Shown in pieces: positions 24,715 to 35,587 of a stretch of 64,000 nt of DNA. The stretch is from Isochrysis galbana. Its lineage: Eukaryota; Haptophyta; Isochrysidales; Isochrysidaceae. A model generated the notes under the pieces. It saw only the letters and a program-made list of their open reading frames with translations. It did no database searches and had not been told where the DNA came from. The stretch spans positions 9,191,628-9,255,627 of the forward strand of contig CM030932.1 in assembly GCA_018136815.1 (NCBI GenBank), in the 5' to 3' direction. Numbering within the stretch: the stretch's first letter is position 1; every line of letters starts with the position of its first letter. Both the position numbers and the translations under genes were made by a program.

Positions 24715-26556
24715 CTACCTTTATAAGTGGGGGTCAATGGGGGCCTCGCGGCCCCCCCTCTCCATCGCGGACACCCCCCGGGGTTGGCCCGTACAATCAA
24801 CCTCAGCCCCTGCCTTCTGGCAGGGGCTGGGCATTCAACAATCTGACCTAGACCCTTCGTGGGCGCGGGCCGCGAGCCGCACTCCCAGGCCCGCATGGGC
24901 CTGCTCTCATACTGACTCCCCCCCCCATCCCTGGTCGCCAGGCAGACAGGGGCCTCAGGGCGGCACCCAAGGCCAGCGAGGCGAGCGAGGGAGAGGCAGG
25001 GGGGGCCAGGGCCAGGGGCTGAGCCCCAGCCTCCACTGCCCCCTGAGCTGCCCTTGCTCGCCCTCTGGGCGCCCCTGAAGGACCTCTGAGAGCAGGCCGT
25101 GGCGCGCCGCATGGCGACGCGCCGCAGGGACAAAGGTGCAAGAGAGTGGGGCGAGGGAAAGGGGGGGATTTGCACCGCCCCCCGATGGAGTGTGGTGAGA
25201 AACGAGCCCCGTTTGCGTTAGCAAACGGGCGAAGGGGGGCGACTGGCGACAGGAGGGAGATGGGAAGGGAGCGGCTCAAGACGTCTTGGATACCCTTGTG
25301 GCAGGTATACTCGAGGCGCAGTTGCTTATTTCTCGAGGACCGCTCGCGGCGTGAGCTGGTAAGGGCCGTTCTCCTTTTTTGACGAGAGGTTCCTCCCCTC
25401 CCCCCCCCCCTAGTGCTTTTTTCCGGAGAGTCGCCCGACGTAGGTCGGTCCGCCTCAATGGGTTTTCCCTCATTTTAACTTGTGGGGAGTTAGAATGGGA
25501 GCCGGGGGCCTGCGAGGGGGGAGATGTGGAGGGGTGCATAGGTGTATGTATCTGTGACAACAGCACGCGCCAAGGTGTACGGGCAGGTGCGCTGAGGGCT
25601 GTCGTGTTAGTACCGGGCTAGTGAGAGTAGTGGTACTAATGCTCAGTTAGATTATTATTATTATACCTCGGAAAGGGCTCCGCCACACTTCAGCTGGTGC
25701 ACCGGCTTTCGACTACACCCTTGGCCCTTGGTTACCCAGGTGAAGGGCGAAGGGCCAAGTTGCTCGGTGCTGACCTTGTCAAGGAACTCACCAACCAATG
25801 GAAGTGCCCGTATGTGGCCTCGTAGGGGGTCATCTTGATTGCCTTAGCGTATATGGTATAAATGGTCCATTGCAGCCCAGTGTGCGCCCGGTTGCCCAGG
25901 AGCGTGATATGGCTGTCAGACATCCAGGCGCTCATCCTCCGTTGCACGGTCTGGTTCAAGCGCTCAACCCCACCATTGGACTCGCTGGTGCCGTGCACGG
26001 CCTGTCACGAGCTTCACCTCCGGCCACATGTCTGCAAGGGAGGTGACGATGTCGGAAACGAACTTGTCAAGCTCGACCAACTCGCCCACTTGCCACTTGC
26101 CGGTGCCGGTGCGCGATGCCGTTGAACTTTCCCCGACCATTATCTGATTGCAAAATTGCAGGAGCGCCATGGGTTGTGAAGATTTGCAGGAGGGCACATG
26201 CCACACCATCCACGCGCTTTGTTGTGAGCGGCTTGAGGGAGCAAAACTTGGTGCCGTGGTCTTGGTACACAAGCAGCCATTTGTATTCCCGATCCGGGAT
26301 GCTCTGCAGGTCGATCAAATCCACCTGTGCTTTGCAAGCAGGGGGGGGGGGGGTAGTGAGTGGGTTGATGATTGGGTCTTGTGGTGCAATTGCCTGGCAG
26401 CCAATTGCGCATTGCTTGCACCTGACCCCTAGAGTTGAAGCCTGTGGTGATGATTGGCTTGTGGCCCGCAGCTTTTGCCTTGCGTACACGTACACGCGCG
26501 GCAATGCAGGGGGCCGCGAGGCCCCCATTGGCCTCCTACTTATAAAAGTAGTTCGT
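24715..26556 (-). mobile_element. DNA transposon with ~45-bp terminal inverted repeats and an integrase remnant
   Basis: The left end (CTACCTTTATAAGTGGGGGT at 24,715, then CAATGGGGGCCTCGCGGCC) matches the reverse complement of the right end (GGCCGCGAGGCCCCCATTGG...ACTTATAAAAGTAG, 26,508-26,556). Between them are a ~930-bp non-coding module (24,730-25,665) and a broken integrase on the reverse strand (25,732-26,470). Terminal inverted repeats plus a retrovirus-like integrase is the architecture of Ginger-type cut-and-paste transposons. No clear target-site duplication is seen. Related non-autonomous copies lie at 26,990-27,405 and 45,590-46,800. Confidence 0.5.
25732..26470 (-). pseudogene. 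Broken KRBA2/Ginger-type integrase (DDE core)
   Basis: Reading on the reverse strand: a Cys-x-x-Cys knuckle (RCKQCAIGC), then AQVDLIDLQSIPDREYKWLL (first catalytic Asp), a THGAPAILQSDNGRGKFNG block (second Asp), and in another frame GTSESNGGVERLNQTVQRRM (third, Glu) followed by MTPYEATYGH. This order and wording match the integrase core of KRBA2/SCAND3-like and Ginger elements. The protein is split by a frameshift between about 26,070 and 25,998, so it cannot be made whole here. The three catalytic positions are still recognisable, indicating fairly recent decay. Confidence 0.68.
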
Positions 26557-27410
26557 GATTGGAACATTCGAATAAATGACCGGATACAAAACGGGACGGA
26601 AATACGACGTAAGAATAACCCCCGATCTGCTCACAGCTCAAGAAGTAAGCGGCAGACCGTAACCCACCTATGGAGAGAAATATGTGCTTACAAACAAACA
26701 AACCAAATCCAAATCCACACTCCCACGCAGACGAGTGCTTGCGTCGAACATGTCAGCCAAGAGCCAAGAGGGCTATCAGAGAGAGAGCCACAAGGTCAAA
26801 GAGCTAGAGCCAAAGGCCGAAGGGCCAGAGAGCCAGAGGCCCAGATTGAGCGCATGCAACACGTCGCGAGAGAGATGAGATGGGAGGAGAAAGCTGAGAG
26901 AGATGGAAGGAGGGGGGGGGAGAGGGAGAGTAGCGCACTCATCCCAAAATATCACCCCCCCCTCCCAAAAGCCATACTAGAGAGACGCCATGGAAGAACC
27001 TCTCCATCCACCATGGGAGGTGAGGGAGAGAAGAGAAGAGAGAACCCAGCGCTACGCCATGGAGTCCAAGCCCAGAGGTCCTTTGGGGGCTCCCAGAGGG
27101 CCAGCAAGGGCAGCTCAGGGGGCCGTGGGGGCTGGGGCTCAGCCCCTGGCCCCCCCCCCCCCACCTCGCTGGCCATGGGAGCCGCCAAGAGGCCCCTGTA
27201 TGCCCGGCGACCAGGGATGGGGGGAGGCGGGCGTGGGAGTGCGATTCGCGGCCCGCGCCCACTAGGGGTCTGGGCCCGAATGATGATTGCCCAGCCCCTG
27301 CCAAAGGGCAGGGGCTGAGGTTGGTTGTATGGGCCCACCCCGGGGGGTGTCCGCGATGCAGTGAGGGGGGCGCGAGGCCCCCATCGACCCCCACTTATGA
27401 AAGTCGGTTG
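26557..27410. repeat. Partial copy of the 24.7-kb repeat and linker
   Basis: 26,557-26,940 is a purine-rich linker with AGAGCCA/GAGAGA repetition and no supported gene. 26,990-27,405 repeats part of the non-coding module of the neighbouring transposon: GGCTCCCAGAGGGCCAGCAA, CAGGGGCTGAGGTTG and the end block GGCGCGAGGCCCCCAT...CCCCCACTTATGAAAGT. It is in the opposite orientation to 24,715-25,665. Confidence 0.5.
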
Positions 27411-27785
27411 TTGTGGATCATGTCACAGTCGAGCTTGCTCCATGGTTCGGCCCATGAAGGGGGCATTCTAGGTTCATTGGCATTGAGATTGTACTTGTAC
27501 CAAATAGGCTGCGAAAGGATGCCCGCTTCGATAAGGCCGAGTCTTTGGAGTGGGATTTCGCGAATTGTTTCTAGCGCCTTTTCCTACAAGTTGGGGAGTA
27601 TGCTGGCTCTAGATATTCCGTCAGTGAGTTGTGGGTGGGAATCGAGGACATTACGGCAGCCCTGCCCAACTTGGTGCAGTAGAACCAAACGCCTGCAAAC
27701 CCACGACACGAAGGTTTAACCAACTGAACAAAAAACTCCGAAAGTCCTATCCATGATGGGATTCGTGGCCACCGCCTCAAAGTCT
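27411..27785. other. Spacer downstream of the SET gene
   Basis: No supported gene. On the reverse strand around 27,735-27,660 there is a TTCAGTTGGTTAAACC stretch resembling a tRNA D-arm/A-box, followed by a loose B-box-like GGTTCTAC, but no cloverleaf can be closed. Confidence 0.3.
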
Positions 27786-30700
27786 CTAACCGTCGCCCTC
27801 AGTCAAGTCAACGAATTCACAGCCCTTCGTCAAGTCAACGACTTTAAAGGGACCCTTGCGCTTACAAGCACGGGTTGGGCTAGAGCAGTTCGTCGATGGC
27901 ATTTGGCAGTCAATCACTGCATTGATACATTTGCTTGTTGTTGCCTCCATCCTTCCAGCCACTTGAGGGCCGCAGGTAGTGGGTGATGGAAGTGATCCTG
28001 CTACCACGTTCAGCGTTGGCGATGAAATTGCCGCAGCTGGCGTAGACGCAGGCTGAAGAGAGGAGCTGACGGTTGTACATTGCCCTTGCCCTTCCTCCCT
28101 CGGAAGAGACTGCACTCCATTCATGGCACCGATGACCAATGGCGGACCCTGGATGCATGCTTTTCCACTTTGCTTGTTGGCTAGCGGGATCCCTGATGTA
28201 TGTTTTTGAGGAAGCCTCTCTACTGAAGGCACGTCCTGTGGGATCGCATGTGGGAGCTCAGTGACCGTAGGAGTTGGCGCGGCAACCACGTTCATGCTAT
28301 CGGGCACACAATGCGCAGAGACTCGAAGACATGTCATTGGAGTTGTAGCAGACATGGTTGGAACGCCGTTGCACGTTTTCCCGAGCGCCACAGGGTCCTG
28401 TACGCGTTGCGGCTGTGCGACCCACGAACAGCCGGGGATCGTTGACGGCGCCCCAGCAATGGGCAAGAAGTGGTTCCAATATGGGGAAGTTGGGCTCGAT
28501 TGGATGCAGGATGGTTGCCATCCACTTGCAAGGACGGTATCATACACTTGGTGATAGCCATGTGCACCTTGGCCTAGAGCTGGCGCGAGGGGAGGACCGC
28601 ATGCGTACCCGGCGGCGTCTTCACTGACGGTCATGCACGTAGGCTCGGCACAAGGATCGATCGGCGTAATGGAGGTAGACATGCCCTCTGAAAATGGAAT
28701 TGGGGGTGAAGCCGGTGTCCCAAAGTCGTTGCCTATTTCAGCTCTCTTGTCAAACCCCTCTCTTGCTTTCTCCGCTTCAGGCGGTGCTAGACACGCAGCC
28801 AAACGGACGAGTGGTGGGGGTAGGCAGGCAATACCGGTTGTATTGGGCTCCTTCGCAATTGGAGCAAGGTCACATGAGCCGGAAGCCGTGTGGGCAGATG
28901 CTGCCGCCGTTGCAGGAATTGTCGTGATGGATTTTACGACCGGACCCTGCCGCCGTCTCTTCGCCTTTGGGGGTGTAGCCACGCCGGCCCCCCGTGCTCG
29001 GGGTGCACGTTTGCGGCAAGTCATCGAGTCGGCTACCCGAGACGATCGCGATGCCACAGACAAGATGCACGAGTACATGCGTGACTCTTGACGTTTAACA
29101 TAGCTCTCGACCATCTCCTTCCATGTGATCCAAGGATGGGCCCGTTTTGGATCTCTGCCGCGCCGAGAGGCACGGTGAAGGGCAGCTCCCTCCGCCGCGC
29201 GCGCTCGCTGCCTCCGCAGCGTCTCCCATCTTGTGCGGCAAGCCACAAAGTCATGCCCAGGGATGTGCGTGGCAATGAGCGGCCAATCGGCTTCATCGCG
29301 TCGAAGCCAAGGTTCCAGCACTTCGAGCCTTTCATCACCTCCGCCCGGGCCAAGCCATGGCGTGGGCGGGGACTTGCCAAGGCCCTCTGCACCGAATGTC
29401 GCTTCATTCCCCGTGACGCGAGGCCCATCTCCGTCGTTTCGTTTGCTGGCGCTTTGCAACGGAATATTAGCAAGGAATCTCGGTCCAGCGCCACTTGGCG
29501 GGGGAGGCTCGTCATACGTGACAAGAGCGCGCTGGCGTTGCAATCGTGAAGCTCCGGTGCCGCATGCGAACGGTGGTGTCTCCTCCATGAGGCCCTTTGC
29601 CGCCGAGCTGGCCGCGCCAGCCACCAGACCTTGCATCGCCGAGCTAGACGCGCCAGCAGGGGTCGTTGCAAGCTGGCTGAACCTTACTACCGGGGGCGCT
29701 GGCTTCGTGCCATAGGAGATGAGCTCCGCGCCATAGTCAACAAGAATCTCTTCACCCGCTTGAATGGGGCGGGAAGCCACCAGCAAAACAATCTTCCAAC
29801 GAGGGCGCGCCAGAATCACGACGAGGTGTGCGTTCGGTGCCTTAGAGTGGCGCGCGTACGAGGCAAGATGGCGCCGGGGAGGGCCTCCTCCCCACCCAAG
29901 CTTCGTAGCGATGGTGTGGCACCCGTCGATGTAGAAACCAGACTGACCCGGGGCGTCTACTCGCACGAGCCTCTGCAGCGCCAAATCCTCGGCAACTCCC
30001 GACGCAATATTTGCCGCTCGTCGCCAAAGCTCACTGTCCACATGCGGAAGAACCTTCGCCACATATTCAACATGTATTCGAGGTCCGCCGAATTCCCCCA
30101 CGACTTGACCATGTGCGAGTCGTGACCGCGCGTATAAGCTCAGCCCATCAGGCGTGTTGACTCTGCCTGCGCTGCACTTGTCTTCTGTGGCGCATCTTTT
30201 CGAACACTGCGGCCTGCCACCGCCGGGGTGCGACGGTACGGCTTGCCTGGCATGTCGCCTGGGACGTGTCTGCGAGCCCGAAGCCACATATGCGACGTCT
30301 CCAAGCTCAAAAGCCGCAAGGGTGAGTAGACGAGCAGTTGATTGTGCGAGAGCGCATTCCGTATCGCAGTGTGTGTCGGTGCTTAGACTCGAACTACTCG
30401 CCGCACCATCGAACATAATGCCCGTGTCCTCGCGTACGATGGGCTCCTCAGAGCACCGGCGAGCACCGCGCAGGGGGCACCAGAAGCGTTCGCGGAGAAA
30501 GGTAGCGTGCATTCCGCATTGGCACAAGGGCGTCTCAGCATGCGGCGGAGCCTCCGTCTCAAAGCCGCAGCCGGCATGCTCTCCGTTCACCTCCATCACT
30601 GCGCACCACCACCTCGCGTTCTCCCAAACTGCCGGCTGTCCGCAGTGGCAAAGCGGTGGTGTGGCGGGTGATGGTCGCACTGAGGGTAGTAAGATGCAAG

Positions 30701-31244
30701 CCTGATATTCATTGCTGACACGTGGCGGCCTCTTCATCCTACTTGCAAGCCATTCGCGAGGTTGCCTGGGCCGATCTTTGGTATGATCCCAAAGCGGCAT
30801 GTTCATCATACATTGAGGGGAAGGAACATCGGAAGGGATAGAGGCAAGGCCCGGGTAGGGAAAACTTCCTTGCGGTGGCGGTAGTTCATCCAATTGAGGT
30901 GCAGGTTGTATCAAACTATTGTGGTCAGCATTCGGAAAGGATGGCGAGTTTTCAGCCAGCTCAAAGTGCTGTGGAAGAGCAGAGCCAACGGGCGATCGGA
31001 AAGCAGGAGACGGGGGCTGCGACTGCGCTGCGGAGAGCTGAAGCGGTTCAGGGGGCCCATCCCCACGAGCCGGCACCAACCTGAGGCCATGGGCTCTGTG
31101 TGGGACTTCATCCACATTCAGGCGGTCCTCCTCCTCGACGAGCTCGGAGTCACAGGACGAGCTGGCGGTTGATGCGCCGAAGCTCTTGCCGCGGACCTCC
31201 TCCCTCTCTGGGGAGACGAGCACGCAACGGCTGTGCGTGAGCAT
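27786..31244 (-). CDS. SET-domain protein with paired GRF-like zinc knuckles and a Myb-like domain (1,152 aa)
   Basis: One intronless frame from the ATG at 31,244 to 27,786. Residues ~1-190 are low-complexity. At ~198-265 two Cys-rich units (PLCHCGQPAVW...C...CGF and PLCQCGMHATF...C...C) fit GRF-type zinc knuckles, which bind single-stranded nucleic acid. At ~365-512 lies a SET-like domain: GLSLYARSRLAHGQVVGEFG, SGFYIDG, ASYARHSKAPNAHL (the conserved N-x-x-x-H-S type box is altered to Y-A-R-H-S-K) and RPIQAGEEILVDYG. At ~640-685 PWLRRDEADWPLIATHIPGH and a following helix fit a Myb/SANT-like unit. SET domains transfer methyl groups from SAM to lysine, so this is a probable nuclear lysine methyltransferase, but the altered SAM-binding box leaves activity open. 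The C-terminal ~450 residues are unstructured Pro/Ser/Thr-rich. No intron in 3.5 kb contrasts with the giant gene. Confidence 0.75.
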   Translation of the reverse strand: MLTHSRCVLVSPEREEVRGKSFGASTASSSCDSELVEEEDRLNVDEVPHRAHGLRLVPARGDGPPEPLQLSAAQSQPPSPAFRSPVGSALPQHFELAENSPSFPNADHNSLIQPAPQLDELPPPQGSFPYPGLASIPSDVPSPQCMMNMPLWDHTKDRPRQPREWLASRMKRPPRVSNEYQACILLPSVRPSPATPPLCHCGQPAVWENARWWCAVMEVNGEHAGCGFETEAPPHAETPLCQCGMHATFLRERFWCPLRGARRCSEEPIVREDTGIMFDGAASSSSLSTDTHCDTECALAQSTARLLTLAAFELGDVAYVASGSQTRPRRHARQAVPSHPGGGRPQCSKRCATEDKCSAGRVNTPDGLSLYARSRLAHGQVVGEFGGPRIHVEYVAKVLPHVDSELWRRAANIASGVAEDLALQRLVRVDAPGQSGFYIDGCHTIATKLGWGGGPPRRHLASYARHSKAPNAHLVVILARPRWKIVLLVASRPIQAGEEILVDYGAELISYGTKPAPPVVRFSQLATTPAGASSSAMQGLVAGAASSAAKGLMEETPPFACGTGASRLQRQRALVTYDEPPPPSGAGPRFLANIPLQSASKRNDGDGPRVTGNEATFGAEGLGKSPPTPWLGPGGGDERLEVLEPWLRRDEADWPLIATHIPGHDFVACRTRWETLRRQRARAAEGAALHRASRRGRDPKRAHPWITWKEMVESYVKRQESRMYSCILSVASRSSRVADSMTCRKRAPRARGAGVATPPKAKRRRQGPVVKSITTIPATAAASAHTASGSCDLAPIAKEPNTTGIACLPPPLVRLAACLAPPEAEKAREGFDKRAEIGNDFGTPASPPIPFSEGMSTSITPIDPCAEPTCMTVSEDAAGYACGPPLAPALGQGAHGYHQVYDTVLASGWQPSCIQSSPTSPYWNHFLPIAGAPSTIPGCSWVAQPQRVQDPVALGKTCNGVPTMSATTPMTCLRVSAHCVPDSMNVVAAPTPTVTELPHAIPQDVPSVERLPQKHTSGIPLANKQSGKACIQGPPLVIGAMNGVQSLPREEGQGQCTTVSSSLQPASTPAAAISSPTLNVVAGSLPSPTTCGPQVAGRMEATTSKCINAVIDCQMPSTNCSSPTRACKRKGPFKVVDLTKGCEFVDLTEGDG

Positions 31245-31330
31245 CCACCCGGGCGCTTCCCTCCCTCCCGCCCTCCCTTCGCTGCCTCGCTTCTCCTCTC
31301 TCCCCTCCTCCCTCGCCTCTCCCTCTACTT

Positions 31331-31447
<117 letters not shown>

Positions 31448-31924
31448 TCTACTCTCTCCTCTCCCCCACTGTCTCTCTCTCCGCTCTCCGTGAGAACTTA
31501 TAGCCTCGTAGGACATCTTGTTAGCTAGCCTCCCTGGCCACATACACCGGACGAGCCATGCACCAACCGCACACACCCCCATAGCGGGGGAGGGGGAGGG
31601 GCTCCGTTGCTGTCGAAGGGCTACGGTCCCTCTCAGCACTGATCAGTGGCACTGAGGTTATACTAATACAACAAATAAAACGTTGACTCTGACGCTCCCC
31701 CTCCCCCATCGCCAAAGTCCAAAGTCCAAGCTGTCGAGTCGAGCGTTGCCGGAGGGCTCTGGCTCTGGCTCTGGGCCACTGGGCCACTCCGTCGCGAGCG
31801 GCACCGGCGGCTAGCCCGGCGCTTTGGCCCTCCTCCCCGCCGGGAGTTGGGCGAATGCGAATGACGAATGAAATTCTGGATTGGGTCTGGCAACTTGCCA
31901 AACGACAAACGACGACCAAAACGC
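31448..31924. other. Spacer between SET gene and gypsy remnant
   Basis: No supported gene. CT-rich to 31,495, then unique-looking sequence. Near 31,930-32,015 begins a copy of the CCCCGGAAACCGAAGAA interspersed repeat. Confidence 0.35.
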
Positions 31925-31984
31925 CTACCCGGACCGCACCCACAGAGCCGGGCCCACGGTAGCGCGTAGCACGTAGCGCACCTG

Positions 31985-32828
31985 CGCCGTACCCCGGAAA
32001 CCGAAGAACAATATGACGGATTGGAGATTGGAGGTTACGGATACATGTACTTCTTCAGAAAGTATCCTGTTTTCTTGATCACGCAGTCGGTAGCGGCCAC
32101 CACCGAGTGCTTCGGCAACTCGGTACGGTCCGGCGTAATGATAGAGGAGCTTGTTGCGCAAACACGGAATTTTGCGTACCACTCGATCTCCGGGTTGAAA
32201 ACGCATCGGTGGAGCATGAGTGCATAAGGTGTCGGCGATGGTGTCAGCTTGAGCAGCGAGGGTGGCCTCGAGAGCAGCATTCCACGCCGCGCGGAGACGT
32301 GCGTACATCGTCTCGGCATATTCACGAATAATTTCTCGTGGCAGAGGCGGGGTAGTAGGAAGCGGGGCTGGCGGCTGGCGGGTCTGCCAGTTGAGCAAGT
32401 AGACGCAACTCACGACCGTAAAGGAGAGCGGCTGGCGAGAGTTGCGTGACGCGGTTCGCGGACGCGCGCGTGCTCATCAAGAAGAATGGGAGGTGGTCAA
32501 CCCAATGTGCTCCACCTTCGTCCGTAGCGCGGGCCATGTTGATTAGCGTTTGTTGTGCCCGCTCAACCAGACCCACACTCTCGTGGTGATGAGGAGTGCT
32601 AGGCCTGAGGTCGGTGCCAGTGCCAGTGCGTTCGAGAATGATGCGCGTAAGAACACTAGAGAGATTGCTGCCGGCATCGGAGCGTAGTTGCCGTGGGACT
32701 TCGTGTCGTGCGACAACGTTAGCCATAAAAGCATCGAGTGCGTCAGCGCTAGAAGGGTCGCCGTTAAAGGGGACCGCTTCAATCCAGCGAGTCAGGGAGT
32801 CAATAAAGACCAGCAGCTTGTCATTCAT
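31985..32828 (-). pseudogene. Ty3/gypsy integrase, frameshifted
   Basis: From 32,828 leftwards: DKLLVFIDSLTRWIEAVPF (first catalytic Asp), PRQLRSDAGSNLSSVLT (second Asp), HHESVGLVERAQQTLINMAR (catalytic Glu), then LSPAALLYGRELRL. Around 32,400-32,360 the frame shifts by one, and in the new frame follow REIIREYAETMYARLRAAW, FQPGDRVVRK and the terminal GPYRVAEALGGGRYRLRD, a GPY/F-type module. This is the rve core plus C-terminal domain of a Ty3/gypsy integrase. No zinc HHCC domain precedes it. The single frameshift and lost upstream domains make it a pseudogene. Confidence 0.8.
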
Positions 32829-33540
32829 AGGGAGTTGATGTCGCGCGGGTTGATGGCGCGTACGACCTCGATCTTCTTGGGACGGATGCCCACAGCATGG
32901 TGCTGAGCGCTCGTAATCGGGAGCATTGAACGAATGATTCGAGGACGACGAGAGCGACGAAGGCGGTAGCGAACGAACGGCGAGAGAGAACGGAACTGAC
33001 TAAAATCAAACCCAAACACTCCGGTCAGACAACAACGGACGACGATCAAAGGGCGATCTGTCGGCGATCTTGTCTGGAACGGGAATCGCACCATAACGGA
33101 ATCGAGGGGCAATCTTGCTACGCAGGATTCCAAGAGACCTACCAAATAAGACGAAAGGAGTGCGATGTGCCTAAGGGGGAGATACGAAGAGGTCGTAAAT
33201 TAAACCTGATTGCCCCCAGAAGCAGATGAAGAACCGCTGTAGAGATAGCAAATTAAACCTATTTGCGAGGCGCCTGGGAGGAAGAAAGGTGGGGAAACTT
33301 CCCTTCTCTTTCGAGAGAAAGAGAGAGGGCGCTCCACAACCCACGATCCCATGCATCCAAGCGAAGCTTTTGACCGAGAACGAGAACGAGAGAATTATAA
33401 CGATAAATACCGAACGACAAAGAGAAGAGCGAAGCCTAACGAGTGTCGATTCGCGAATGCGACACATGGATACGCTAACCTACTTACAAGTTCTTACAAG
33501 CGCCCAACACTCAACAACGAGGAAACACGCAACAGCCGGT
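32825..33540 (-). mobile_element. LTR/leader family B joined to a reverse-transcriptase tail: internally deleted gypsy element
   Basis: 33,165-33,540 matches the LTR/leader at 41,893-42,060 and, inverted, at 54,360-54,700 (shared TGCCTAAGGGGGAGATACGA and AATTAAACCTATTTGCGAGG blocks). 32,935-33,150 matches 41,710-41,890. In the 41-kb copy the leader continues into gag; here it instead joins at about 32,926 to a 33-codon frame ending VGIRPKKIEVVRAINPRDIN, which resembles the end of the gypsy RT connection region, and this overlaps the integrase start by ATGA. The simplest reading is a large deletion that removed gag, protease and most of RT. Confidence 0.55.
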
Positions 33541-34310
33541 AGCCCGAAGCCCGATGGCGCAAAAAGAAGGAGTGAGGAAAGCCATCGGGAATCGGTACAC
33601 GCCGCCTGCCACTGGAAACCTACTACACCCAGCCCCTAGGTAGAGCACGAGGGGACGAGCCGCAAGGCAGGTGTGAGGGGGGATGAGGGAAGCGGGCGTG
33701 GCTGCATAGAGACTGTGCAGGGTCGCGCGCGCGGCGAGACTATTAAGAAGTTTTTTTTTTACACCAAAAAGCCTGCGCTGAACCCGCGATCCAACCCGGG
33801 CCCATGGTAGTGCAGCCCTGGGCCGCACGCCCCAGAAACCAAAGAAAATGGAATGAAGGGGAGGAAGTGAGCGAAGGAAAAAAAAACCTCTTAATATTCT
33901 CGCCTCGCGCGCGGCCATGGGTTCAACTACCGTAGCCACGCCCACTTTCCTTCCTCTCCCTCACTTCCCGCCTTGCGGCAGCTCCCCTCGTGCACTACTT
34001 GGGGCCCAGGTTGCGGGGGGGGGTCAGGTTGGGCGGGGTGCAGCGGCCCCTAGTGGAGATTCCCCGTCTTCCTCCTGTGCCTCTAGGTGGCCTGTTTCTC
34101 TTGTGTCAAGGCGTGGATGTTGTCTCTCGGTGCGTAGGTTGTCCCTCGTTGTGCCATTTTGATTTTCGCAGCGGGTCTACTCGTTATTCGGAGGTGGGAG
34201 TGCGTCTGCGTCGTCTCAGTCGAGCTTTTCGGCGAGGCGGAGCGAAGGGAAATAAAGGCAGTGGTGGCGAAATGGTAGTAGATGCCGGGCGTCTAGTAGG
34301 TGTGTAGCCC
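33541..34310. repeat. Two inverted copies of the CTTAATATTC interspersed repeat
   Basis: 33,590-33,760 (reverse) and 33,880-34,020 (forward) are head-to-head members of one family: an A-run, CTTAATATTCTCGCC, a GC-rich segment, then CCTTGCGGC..CGTCCCCTCGTGC and CTAGGGGCTG-like sequence. Other members: 6,690-6,850, 42,055-42,200. Between the two copies is a CCCAGAAACCAAAGAAAATG variant of the GAAACCGAAGAA repeat. No gene is supported. Confidence 0.5.
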
Positions 34311-35587
34311 ACAACCCTCAGATGTTTTTTTGTTATTATTATTTTATCACAATGTAAAAGCACGCGCATGGCTAGCAACACGACAAATAGCATCGCCAAC
34401 AACAACAAAATTCCGGGGGGGGGGGGGGGTTGAGAGCTCTTTCGAGGCTCAACTCACAATCAAAAACATATGCGGCTCCGCTGCATATCGCGCACCATGT
34501 GCGGCAACGACTAGATTCCCAAGGTGGCAACTGCAAATCACGAACCATTATCCACATCGCACCATGGTACGAACCGGAGACAGAAACACAAGCGTCACCT
34601 CTCAGCGCATGAATGCAGCGGCAATTCGTCTCTAGATGTTGCGTCCTAGCGCCTTCCTCGACCAGCATGCGGTCCTAGATGAGAAAGGCGAGAATCGACT
34701 AGATGCACTATCCCGTCAACAGCCTCCACCCATTGGAGTTGTCTTTTCTCGGGTACACAATGGCGATCGAAGTGGACAGAAACAGGGGAAAGGCAGGAGT
34801 GCACGAGCGCCTCGTAGCGCACCCCACCAGGTAGGACCATGCTCAACATCTTGAGAGACTAGGAAAAGCGTCGACTCATCATGGACCCTGCACGTCTGAC
34901 GTGGTGCCATCCATAGAGCAATCCTAGGATGATATTGAAGCCGAGCACGAGCAGGGTGGAGACCAATGCTGCCGAAGAAGAGGCATGGCAAGACCGCACA
35001 TTGTAGCATATGCATGAGATTTCGTGCCATCTGGCAAATAGGGTACTCCCTACTTCATTGACGAAAGCTAGGGCCTCAGATCTTGCCATAGAACACCGAT
35101 TCGGAGCCGAGTACGTGCACATACGGCTTTTTCACCGTGTCTTGGGAGTACAAACAGGAGCGCAGACAGGTGCCCCCCCCCCAACTGGGGTTGTCGCAAA
35201 CAGGATGTCTGAAGCGGTGGCGCTGAAGCACGAGGCTTCGGCAAGGCCTGGGTGGCGTCGATAGCAAGGAAGAAATGCTAGTTGGAGGCGCTTGAAAATG
35301 AAAAGGGGGAGCGGGAGATGCTCGCAGCAATCCTCCAGGTAGCATGCCTTCTCATGAAGGCGCAGCAGGTCGTGGCGCGGGTAAGATGACAGGTGGGGAG
35401 GTGAAGGGACGAAGGACACCGATGAGCGAGAGAGCGACTCGTCTAGCAGGTTGAAAGGGTTTGGGGCTATGGAGAGCGCAGTGCAATGGCAAAGCACAGC
35501 ACACGCAAATCAAAAATCTCATGTTGCGGGGAAGGACGTATGAGGAACATCTTTCTCGGAGGATGCAAAAGCTGCTTGCACTCGTTC
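34311..35587 (-). other. Unresolved region with possible exon fragments
   Basis: No complete gene could be built. On the reverse strand several short frames look protein-like: about 35,465-35,330 (acceptor CTCTCCATAG, then NPFNLLDESLSRSSVSFVPS and LLRLHEKACYLED), about 35,115-34,860 (a hydrophobic AALVSTLLVLGFNIILGLLY segment) and about 34,840-34,660 (VLPGGVRYEALVHSCLSPVS). They may be exons of a decayed or heavily split membrane-protein gene, or chance frames. A poly-G run (34,413-34,430) lies at the left side. Confidence 0.25.

Noticed and set aside
24687-25180. Pro/Gly/Ala-rich frames in the transposon module
   Set aside because: The corresponding frames in the copies at 26,990 and 46,300 are not conserved by codon; changes fall equally in all positions.
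27660-27740. tRNA-like A-box/B-box on the reverse strand
   Set aside because: No acceptor stem or anticodon stem can be formed, and the B box is degenerate.
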